Source: Chloroflexota bacterium
GTDB lineage: Bacteria > Chloroflexota > FW602-bin22 > JACPRP01
NCBI GenBank assembly: GCA_016210495.1
Contig: JACQUC010000153.1
Span: forward strand, 1-20,438
Reading direction: 5' to 3'
Length of the DNA stretch: 20,438 nucleotides
Shown here: piece by piece, positions 12,654-19,255 of the stretch
Position numbering within the stretch: the stretch's first letter is position 1
Layout: every line of letters starts with the position of its first letter
The notes under the pieces: model-generated
Seen by the model: only the letters and a program-made list of their open reading frames with translations
Told to the model about the DNA's origin: nothing
Database searches by the model: none
Made by a program: the position numbers and the translations under genes

Positions 12654-15226
12654 TACCTCAGCGTAAAGTAGAACTTCGCTCCTTTGTCCACCTCTCCCTC
12701 GCCCCAGACTCTTCCGCCGTGGCGACGGACGATCCGCTCCACGGTAGCCAGTCCGACGCCCGTGCCGGGAAACTCGTCGGCGCTGTGCAGGCGCTCGAAG
12801 GCGCGGAAAAGCTTGTGGGCGTAGGCCATGTCGAAGCCGGCGCCGTCGTCGCGGATGAAGTAGGTCGGTCTGCCATCCTGCTGCACAGTGCCAAACTCTA
12901 TTGTCGCACGCTCGGTCCTAGAAGTGAACTTCCAGGCATTGCCCAGGAGGTTTTCGAGAACGACACGCAGCAGTCGAGGGTCTCCGTCTGCCACTACCTG
13001 GGGTGCGATGACGAACTCTGTTTGTCGCCTGGGCTGCTGGTGCCGCAGATCCGCCGCTATGGAGCGCGCCATCTCGCTCAGGTCCACCGTGGTGCGGTGA
13101 AGCTCACCGCGCGTCACGCCCGTCAGCGCCAGCAGGTCGTCGACGAGCTGCGCCATCTTGATGCTGCCTTCGCGCACGAACTGCAGGTACTGTAGGCCGC
13201 GCTCGTCGAGCTTGTCGGCGTAGCGTTCCATCAGCGCCTTGCTGAAGCCATCCATATGCCTCACCGGGGAGCGCAGGTCGTGGGCGACCGAGTAAGCGAA
13301 TGCCTCGAGCTCCTTGTTGGCCACGTCCAACTCGACGGCACGGCGCTGCAAGTCCTGGAGCAATCGCTCGCGCTCCGCGGCCTCGGTGACCAGCCGCTCC
13401 CGCATCTCGCCGAAGGTGCCCACGAACTCCTGGATCTCGCTGGCCCCGCCGCGCGGCAATGACGTGGCGCTGTCACCGCGGGCAAATCGGTCGGCGGCGA
13501 AGGCCAGGGCCGCGAGAGGAGCTGATAGCTTCCTAGCAATTAGCGTTCCCGCTACCACGGCCAGCAGGACGGCGCTCAGCAGCAGTGCGAATGCAGCATT
13601 CCGCCCCTCTCTTACCCCCGCCAGCGCGTCACTAGCCGGCCTTTCCACGACCACGGCCCACCCAAAGTCCGGCACTTGCGCGAAGGCTGCCAGCACATCA
13701 CCATTCGGTCTGGCGAAGCTAACCACGCCCTGATGGGCGGGTCTTGCCACCACACTCGCCACCGGCGGCCCGGACGAGAGGTCGGCGAAGGAGGCTACGA
13801 GACTCTGATCTGGGTGGGCGATGGCGCGCCCGGCGGCGTCAACGAGGTAGACCCGGGTGCCACCGGGACGGCTGACCCGACCCACGACTGCCGCTACCCG
13901 TTCGGACGTGATGCCGCTGACGAGTGCTCCCCCGAAGCCACCGTGCGGGGCCCGGATAGGTGCCGCGATGATGAACAAAGGTACGGGATAGTCCCTCCCG
14001 GTCCTGATGCCCAGCGATATCGCGTTCGTACGCCGCACCTCTTCGAAGCCCGGCATCCCGCTGTTGGAGGCCAGCGGCAGGCCGTCACTGCGTGCGGTCT
14101 GCTGGCCCGTGGCGTCGGTTATCCCGATCGACAAAGTGTCCGGGAACGCCTCGACGAAGCTGCGCAGGGCGGCTTCCTGATCTTCTCTGGTAAGGGCCTG
14201 AAGGCCGGGGTAGGATGCCAGGGCGACCATGGAGCTGCGATACGAGCCCATGTAGTGCGACACGTCGCTGGCCAGGGAAGTGGCCAACGTCTCCAGGCTA
14301 GCCTCCCCGTCTGCGCGCGCCACCCGCTCCTGATCGCTGGTCACAGCCCCCGTGACGACGACTAGTGGCAGGGCAGCGACGACGGCCAGCGTGAAAGACA
14401 GCCTGACGGAGAAAGAGTGCGGATCGACACGCTTGAGGCGAGGGCCGGTCCAGGGCAGTGACGCTACGAGCAAGGAGAAACCGCCATAGAAGAGGATGCC
14501 GCTCCAGGACACCAGGGGCATGGAGATCAACAGCACGAACGGCACAGATGGCACCAAGATGAAGAGGTGGAACGCCCGGTGGAGCACCGTGGGAAGCGCC
14601 GGCCATAGTTGAGCGGCGACGAGAGCCAGGCCCGCGATCAATAAAGCTGCGCCGCTCGGCCAGAGGTAAGGTCGCAAAGGGGCGTAGACGGCCGAGGCGA
14701 ACTGCTCCGGGAGAAACAGCATTATCAAGCCGTTGGTGGTGGTGACCGCGCCAAAGACCAGCGCGAAGAAGTCGCCGTCCCGGCGGGCAGGAGTCTCAAG
14801 CCAGTTGACGAACGGCGCGAGGGCGACGCCCAGCGCCAGGACGGTGTAAAGCGCCGCGCCAGCAAACAGGCGGTTGCCTGTGGTGTTGTAGACAAATAGG
14901 AGCAGCGCGCCGGCGGCGACGAGGTGGCTTGCGACTATCCAGCGCCGTGCTAGCCCGAGGACGAGGCAGCCCGTCAAGGCTGCTCCCGCAAGAAAGAGGA
15001 GAGATCCTACCGCGTATAGATGTTCGCCCAGCGCGGTCCACAGGGGGCCGCCGAACTGATGAGGTGCCACCAACATCAGGGAGCCGATGAAGGCGCAGAA
15101 GATGCTGATCGCCAGTTGGAGGGTTGTCATGCGCTGTTCTGGGCGCGCGGAGTCTGGCCGGCTGACCGAGCGATGCTGGTCAGCCGGCTGGCTCTGGCGC
15201 AAATCCTGGCGCTCCAGGGTGCTCAC
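12653..15226 (-). CDS. Membrane sensor histidine kinase (multi-TM, dCache, HAMP, HisKA, HATPase)
   Basis: An 857-aa sensor kinase. The N-terminal third has about seven or eight hydrophobic segments. Another TM (LSFTLAVVAALPLVVVTG) leads to an extracytoplasmic dCache-like ligand-binding region of about 250 aa (SDVSHYMGSYRSSM, then YLVDAAGRAIAHPD). A TM (LLLSAVLLAVVAGTLI), a HAMP region and a coiled coil follow. The phosphoacceptor is His649 in SVAHDLRSPVRHMDGFSKA, a bacteriophytochrome-type HisKA. The HATPase domain has the N box NLLGNAWKF, G1 DDGAGFD and G2 GTGVGLATV. AAGGAG (plus-strand 15235-15240) lies 8 nt before the GTG at 15226, so that start is preferred over the ATG at 15292, which lacks a Shine-Dalgarno. 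The receiver downstream at 11909-12472 is the likely partner. The ligand is unknown. Confidence 0.93.
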   Translation of the reverse strand: MSTLERQDLRQSQPADQHRSVSRPDSARPEQRMTTLQLAISIFCAFIGSLMLVAPHQFGGPLWTALGEHLYAVGSLLFLAGAALTGCLVLGLARRWIVASHLVAAGALLLFVYNTTGNRLFAGAALYTVLALGVALAPFVNWLETPARRDGDFFALVFGAVTTTNGLIMLFLPEQFASAVYAPLRPYLWPSGAALLIAGLALVAAQLWPALPTVLHRAFHLFILVPSVPFVLLISMPLVSWSGILFYGGFSLLVASLPWTGPRLKRVDPHSFSVRLSFTLAVVAALPLVVVTGAVTSDQERVARADGEASLETLATSLASDVSHYMGSYRSSMVALASYPGLQALTREDQEAALRSFVEAFPDTLSIGITDATGQQTARSDGLPLASNSGMPGFEEVRRTNAISLGIRTGRDYPVPLFIIAAPIRAPHGGFGGALVSGITSERVAAVVGRVSRPGGTRVYLVDAAGRAIAHPDQSLVASFADLSSGPPVASVVARPAHQGVVSFARPNGDVLAAFAQVPDFGWAVVVERPASDALAGVREGRNAAFALLLSAVLLAVVAGTLIARKLSAPLAALAFAADRFARGDSATSLPRGGASEIQEFVGTFGEMRERLVTEAAERERLLQDLQRRAVELDVANKELEAFAYSVAHDLRSPVRHMDGFSKALMERYADKLDERGLQYLQFVREGSIKMAQLVDDLLALTGVTRGELHRTTVDLSEMARSIAADLRHQQPRRQTEFVIAPQVVADGDPRLLRVVLENLLGNAWKFTSRTERATIEFGTVQQDGRPTYFIRDDGAGFDMAYAHKLFRAFERLHSADEFPGTGVGLATVERIVRRHGGRVWGEGEVDKGAKFYFTLR

Positions 15227-15380
15227 GACCGGCACTCCTTGTGATCGATAGCGCTTACGAGGCAGAGGAATCTGCTGGTACCAGATAGGCATACGACAAA
15301 GGCCGCGAAGAGCGCAAAGTCCTGTTAGATGGGTGACGTAGAATTATGGTAGCACGTCTAAAGCGATGTGTCGAGGGTAG

Positions 15381-15710
15381 TTAGCCCCAGGGGAACTCTG
15401 CCTCGTCTTTCAGTCTCCGGACCTCGAAGTGGACCGGCGTGTCCTTGTCGGGGCAGCAGTAGACGCAGGCGTCGGGGTCGTCTCCCCATGGGAATGTGGC
15501 ACCGTACCTCATCGCGTAGATGAAGGGCGCCAGAGCGGCGAAGGCCGTGGGGCACATGTAGCCTGTGACCCCATCGCGCTTGACGCCAAACTGCTCGAAA
15601 GTGTCGCCGACCTTGTGCTCGGCACCACACAACGGATGCGCGTCGACGACGGTGACACGGACCTTGTACGTCGGCACGCCCGGCCGGCGGCAGTAGCCTC
15701 CGGTAGACAT
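15381..15710 (-). CDS. TIGR04076 family Cys-rich small protein
   Basis: A 109-aa protein of the TIGR04076 family, whose function is not established. Family features are present: YKVRVTVVDA, HKVGDTF, Cys53 in GYMCPTAFAAL, the aromatic stretch PFIYAMRYGATFPWG and the cysteine cluster Cys82, Cys85, Cys86 in CVYCCPDKDTPVHFEVRR. The cysteines (also Cys7 and Cys28) suggest metal or cluster binding, which is inferred. GAGGAGGT sits 7 nt before the ATG at 15710, so this start is chosen over the in-frame ATG at 15731, which lies upstream of the Shine-Dalgarno. The gene stands alone between the histidine kinase and a hairpin array. Confidence 0.88.
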   Translation of the reverse strand: MSTGGYCRRPGVPTYKVRVTVVDAHPLCGAEHKVGDTFEQFGVKRDGVTGYMCPTAFAALAPFIYAMRYGATFPWGDDPDACVYCCPDKDTPVHFEVRRLKDEAEFPWG

Positions 15711-15757
15711 GTAGTTTACCTCCTCGTGCATTATTGCAGGCTAAGGTACGACCCTCA

Positions 15758-15845
15758 CCTGCCTGGGGCAGGCGCCTCAGGCGCCCTAACCCTCTTCCAG
15801 AGGGAGAGGGGACAGGACGCTCGCCCGAGCCAGGCTCGCTCGGGC
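15758..15845. repeat. Array of GC-rich hairpins
   Basis: Four hairpins in series: CCTGCC/GGCAGG (15758-15772), GGCGCC/GGCGCC with loop TCA (15771-15785), a CCCTC/GAGGG-type hairpin (about 15789-15809; CCCTCTTCCAGAGGGAGAGG) and GCCCGAGC/GCTCGGGC (15823-15845). The third resembles the CCCTCTCCC-type intergenic repeats common in Chloroflexota genomes (from memory). The array fills the gap between the SBP gene and the TIGR04076 gene and could stop or slow transcription coming from the SBP. Confidence 0.6.
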
Positions 15846-15877
15846 AATGGAACGGCGTTCTTGGGTTGATTGCGCAT

Positions 15878-15899
15878 GGGGCGGTTCGCGAACCGCCCC
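15878..15899. repeat. 22-nt perfect palindrome
   Basis: GGGGCGGTTCG is followed directly by its exact reverse complement. It may be a dimeric regulator site or another member of the intergenic palindrome family; position and flanks do not decide which. It lies about 80 nt beyond the SBP stop. Confidence 0.6.
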
Positions 15900-15980
15900 C
15901 GCCAAGCGGCGTGGTTAGACAGCCCCGTGCCCAGCGACGTAGTTAGAGAGGCATCTACGAAACGTCACAATTAGCGCGTG

Positions 15981-17093
15981 TTATTTGGCCGTTTCCCAGA
16001 TGAACGGGGCTATGTCGACCTTTTGCTTGAGCATACCGTGTTTCAGCATCAGGTCGGTCATGTTTTGCAGGCTCGTTACGTCGGCCTTGGCGACGTACAG
16101 GTCCAGGGTTGCCTTCTTTAAGAGATTCACGTCACCTTTGGTGTACTCGGCGATGAACTTGACCTGCTCGTCGCGGCTGGCGTTCAGGTAGTCGATGGCT
16201 CGGGTTATCGCCCGCGCGAACTTGCGCGTGGTGATTGGATTGGCCTTGACCCATTTCTCGGAGGCAACCCAGTGGGCGATATTCGTGCCTGGTTGAACGT
16301 CCACGTAGGGATAGGCAAGGGCAATGAACTTGCCGCTGTCGTTCATTATCGTGGTGAAGGGCTCGGTGTTGAACACGGCATCGACCTGCTTGTTGGCCAG
16401 GAGATCAGCCATCTGGGGGAATCCGATCTCGACAAAATTGACTTTCTTGGGATCGATGCCATTCTTGTCGAGGAACTCCCTCACGTAGAGCCAGTTGATG
16501 CTGTTGATGACGTTGATGGCGATTCTCTTGCCCTCAAGGTCCTTCAGGCTCTTGATCGGGCCATCCTGCGCCACGAAAAGAGTGGCGGCATCGGGTCTGG
16601 TTTTTTGCGAGCTGTTGCCACCCACCACAACGACGTAGTCGAAGCCCTCGGAGCGGCCCAGAGGGATCGAAGGGAAGGCGGCATAGGCGAACTCGAGTTT
16701 GCCTGCCGTTACCGCAGGCAACGACACCGCGCCGCCCGCCATCGAAGTAGCCTCGTAAGTCAGGCCCTCGTCTTTGAAGTAACCCAGCTTATCAGCAACA
16801 AGCATCGTGGCCAGAGGTGCGATTGGGATCGTCCCCAGCCGGATTTTGCTGACCTCGGGCTTCTCAGCCTTGGGCGCTTCGGCCTTCTTGGCCTCGGTCT
16901 TGGGCGGCTCGGTTTTCGTTTCGGCCTTCGGCGCCTGGGCTTTGGTCTCGGCCTTGGGAGCCTCGGTTTTGGTCACGGCCTTGGGCGCTTCGGCCTTCTT
17001 CTCAGGTGCCGGCGCTGACGGCTGGCAGGCGGACGAAACGAGCAAGCCAAGCAAGACTAACAGTGCAAGTGCGGTCGAGATACCTCTTCTCAT
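15981..17093 (-). CDS. ABC transporter substrate-binding lipoprotein (NMT1/SsuA-like)
   Basis: A 370-aa periplasmic/extracellular binding protein of the NMT1/THI5/SsuA type. The ATG at 17093 has GGAAGG upstream. The signal peptide (MRRGISTALALLVLLGLL) ends in the lipobox VSSAC with Cys23, so it is a lipoprotein. Residues 24-82 are a low-complexity Lys/Glu/Pro/Ala tether built from units such as KTEAPKAE. The binding domain then starts with IRLGTIPIAPLATMLVADK and GYFKDEGL. Typical family segments follow: DLEGKRIAIN, FLDKNGIDPKKVNFVEIG and LLANKQVDAVFNTEPF. Ligands of the family include sulfonates, pyrimidines, nitrate and related small molecules. HyuB and HyuA lie upstream on the same strand, which hints at a cyclic-amide or nitrogen-compound ligand. 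No permease or ATPase is present in the window. Confidence 0.92.
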   Translation of the reverse strand: MRRGISTALALLVLLGLLVSSACQPSAPAPEKKAEAPKAVTKTEAPKAETKAQAPKAETKTEPPKTEAKKAEAPKAEKPEVSKIRLGTIPIAPLATMLVADKLGYFKDEGLTYEATSMAGGAVSLPAVTAGKLEFAYAAFPSIPLGRSEGFDYVVVVGGNSSQKTRPDAATLFVAQDGPIKSLKDLEGKRIAINVINSINWLYVREFLDKNGIDPKKVNFVEIGFPQMADLLANKQVDAVFNTEPFTTIMNDSGKFIALAYPYVDVQPGTNIAHWVASEKWVKANPITTRKFARAITRAIDYLNASRDEQVKFIAEYTKGDVNLLKKATLDLYVAKADVTSLQNMTDLMLKHGMLKQKVDIAPFIWETAK

Positions 17094-17195
17094 TGAAGAC
17101 TTCCTTCCTTGTGTTTTGATTAAAACTCCGCTTACAGGTAATTCGTGTGGCTCCACCACCTCGCCTGGCGGACGGGATCCGCCCAGCCCCACCCC

Positions 17196-17233
17196 GGGGC
17201 GGACAGGGACGTTCAGGGACGTCCGCCCCTACG
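17196..17233. repeat. Dispersed intergenic palindromic repeat, copy C
   Basis: GGGGCGGAC (17196-17204) pairs with GTCCGCCCC (17221-17229), followed by TACG. GGGCGGACAGGGACGT at 17197-17212 is identical to copy A at 7856-7871. It lies between the SBP start and hyuB. Confidence 0.75.
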
Positions 17234-17262
17234 CCAGTCAGAACGGTGTTGGCGTGCAGGCC

Positions 17263-17274
17263 CACCTCCTTTCT
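17263..17274 (-). promoter_or_regulatory. Orphan perfect Shine-Dalgarno
   Basis: On the minus strand the sequence is AGAAAGGAGGTG, an extended complement of the 16S rRNA 3' end. No ATG follows at a useful distance; the GTG at its end is too close and opens a frame without homology that runs into repeat C. It may be the original ribosome binding site of the SBP or of a lost gene, now displaced by repeat insertion. Confidence 0.35.
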
Positions 17275-17356
17275 GTTCTAGGCAGGCTTCCTAGCGGGCC
17301 ACCGGACAGCATCGTCGGCGATCGCGTGGCCGGCCCGGCAGCGACGGGGCAACCAC

Positions 17357-17405
17357 GTCCGCCCGCGCCAGGCGGGTGCCTCAGGCACCTCAGGCGGACC
17401 CCTAC
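17357..17405. repeat. Nested palindromic repeat, copy D
   Basis: The outer stem GTCCGCC (17357-17363) pairs with GGCGGAC (17393-17399). It encloses two smaller hairpins, CCCGC/GCGGG and TGCC/GGCA, and is followed by CCCTACG. The arrangement could fold as a branched, cloverleaf-like structure in single-stranded form. It lies between the SBP gene and the end of hyuB. Confidence 0.65.
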
Positions 17406-17420
17406 GCGCACTGAACTTAG

Positions 17421-19253
17421 TCATTCGGTCGACGTTTCTGCCGCAAGGCTACGCCGCAATTCCCGGGTCGCTTCGTAGTCGACTTCAAGGGTTTCGCCCT
17501 CGAGGACGACGCCGTAGAACTTGCTGGCGGACTCGACGGAGACGAAGCGGTCGATGACGTCCTCCCGCACGCGTTCCGGGTCGCGCTCGAGGGGAGAGCC
17601 GTAGCCGGCGCCGCCCGGCGAGGCCCAGTAGATCGATTCCTCGGGCGAAACGGGAACCCCGCTCATCTTCGGACGAATCGGCTTCTTGAAGGCCCCTGTG
17701 CTGGCATCCCTGATCTCCGCCCTGGTCGTGTGCCCGGGTCTGGCGCCGAAGAGGCTGCTCACCGGGTGGGTGAACTTGTTGCCCATCGAGCCGAGAATGA
17801 CGTCTGTCAGTGGGCTAAACTCGACCTCTATGCCGGGTCCACCGCGAAATGTGCCGGCGCCACTGCCCGGGAAAGACTCGTCCGGGCAGACGCGACGGTA
17901 CTTGTAGAAGAGCGGATACTGCGCCTCGTTGATCTCGATGTTGGGAAGCCAGGCGTTGCTGCTCTTGAGACTGGCAGCAGGCCAGCCGTCCATGGTCTTG
18001 CGGGCACCACCGCCGCCCAGAAACGCGTCCATTATCAATGTGATGAACTTCTTCTTGGTACGCGGATCATCCCCGACGAGGCCCTGATAGGAAAGGGCGG
18101 CGCCCCACAGGCTGCTGACGGGGTTCGCCTGCGTCAGACACTGCCAGACGGTGTTAAACACGACCTGGCCGGTCTCGGTTGTGCTGACGGCCATAGGGGC
18201 CGTCGGGAAGGGATTGACGATACTGCCCTTGTTGGCGATGATGTCGACCGGGACACCATTGCCGTAGCATTTGGGCGCCTCGGGGGCGAAGATCATCATC
18301 GCGGCGTAGCAGTTGGCCGAGCTGATGCACCAGGTGGCATTGATATAGCCTTTAGCCTGCTTGCTGCTGCCGGTGAAATCCAGGGTGAGGAGATCGCCTT
18401 TGACGGTCATAACGCAACTGACCTTGAAATGATCGTCGGTGTGGCCGTCGCCCTCGACGTAGTCCTCGCTCCAATAGACGCCGTCGGGCAGCTCCTGGAT
18501 GCGCTGGCGCACGATGCGTGCCGAGTAGTACTGAATTGCGGTGAAGGCATCCTTGAGCACTTGCGGGCCGTACTTGTCCGCCAGCTCGCAGACCCTTTTG
18601 ACGGCGATATGGCAGCCGCCCACCTGGGCCATAAGATCGTAGCGCTGAGGCCCAGGCATGCGGATGTTGGTAAGGAAGATGTTCAGAATCTGCTCGTTGA
18701 GCTTGCCGCGCTCGAACAGCTTGGTGGTGGGCGGGAACCTGATACCTTCCTGGTAAATGTCTATGGCGCCGGCCCAACCGGTTGGACCCGGCTGAGTGTT
18801 GCCCACGTCGATGTGGTGCACGAGAACACCGGCCAGGCCCAGGAGCTCGCCCCTGTAGATTATGGGCTCGCAGAGCACGATATCGTAGGCGTGGGTGCCA
18901 CCATAGAAGGCATCGCTGTGCATGAAGACGTCGCCTTCGTGCATGTTCTCGAGCCCGACGACTTCCACCAGTCCATCGACTTGGGTCTGCATGCCTCCCT
19001 GATGAACGGGCAGGAACTGGCCCATACCCACCATGCGCGCTTTGTGATCGAAGATCGCGCACGAGAAATCTTTGACCTCCGCAAAAACGGCTGAGTGAGC
19101 CATGCTGTGCACGGTGGCTCCCATCTCGTTGGAGACGGCGTCAAGACGGTTCTTGACGATCTCGAAGGTAATGGGGTCAACCCTGGGCGGTTCCTCATCG
19201 GGGAGCCAGCGGAAGAATCGCTCTACGCCTTCGGCAATCTGTTCGATGGGCAT
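17421..19253 (-). CDS. hyuB: Hydantoinase B / oxoprolinase family protein (HyuB)
   Basis: A 610-aa HyuB/acetone-carboxylase-alpha-type subunit that works with HyuA in ATP-dependent opening of a cyclic amide such as a hydantoin or 5-oxoproline. Family segments in order: PITFEIVKNRLDAV, FSCAIFDHKARMV, PVHQGGMQ, SDAFYGGTHAYDI, VHHIDVGNTQPG, LDFTGSSKQAKGYINA and GSGAGTFRGGPG, ending with YWASPGGAGYGSPLERDPE. The length is close to full for the family. GAGG lies 7 nt before the ATG at 19253, which comes 2 nt after the hyuA stop, so the pair is translationally coupled. The exact substrate is not decided by sequence; HyuAB-type enzymes also include oxoprolinases, caprolactamases and acetone carboxylases. 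Confidence 0.93.
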   Translation of the reverse strand: MPIEQIAEGVERFFRWLPDEEPPRVDPITFEIVKNRLDAVSNEMGATVHSMAHSAVFAEVKDFSCAIFDHKARMVGMGQFLPVHQGGMQTQVDGLVEVVGLENMHEGDVFMHSDAFYGGTHAYDIVLCEPIIYRGELLGLAGVLVHHIDVGNTQPGPTGWAGAIDIYQEGIRFPPTTKLFERGKLNEQILNIFLTNIRMPGPQRYDLMAQVGGCHIAVKRVCELADKYGPQVLKDAFTAIQYYSARIVRQRIQELPDGVYWSEDYVEGDGHTDDHFKVSCVMTVKGDLLTLDFTGSSKQAKGYINATWCISSANCYAAMMIFAPEAPKCYGNGVPVDIIANKGSIVNPFPTAPMAVSTTETGQVVFNTVWQCLTQANPVSSLWGAALSYQGLVGDDPRTKKKFITLIMDAFLGGGGARKTMDGWPAASLKSSNAWLPNIEINEAQYPLFYKYRRVCPDESFPGSGAGTFRGGPGIEVEFSPLTDVILGSMGNKFTHPVSSLFGARPGHTTRAEIRDASTGAFKKPIRPKMSGVPVSPEESIYWASPGGAGYGSPLERDPERVREDVIDRFVSVESASKFYGVVLEGETLEVDYEATRELRRSLAAETSTE

Positions 19254-19255
19254 GT

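Noticed and set aside
17263..17274. Plus-strand CACCTCCTTTCT as the 3' end of a 16S rRNA gene
   Set aside because: The preceding bases do not match 16S rRNA; it reads better as a minus-strand Shine-Dalgarno.
17730..19094. Long forward open frame (454 codons) opposite hyuB
   Set aside because: Antisense shadow of a strongly conserved gene in GC-rich DNA; no family motifs and no ribosome binding site.
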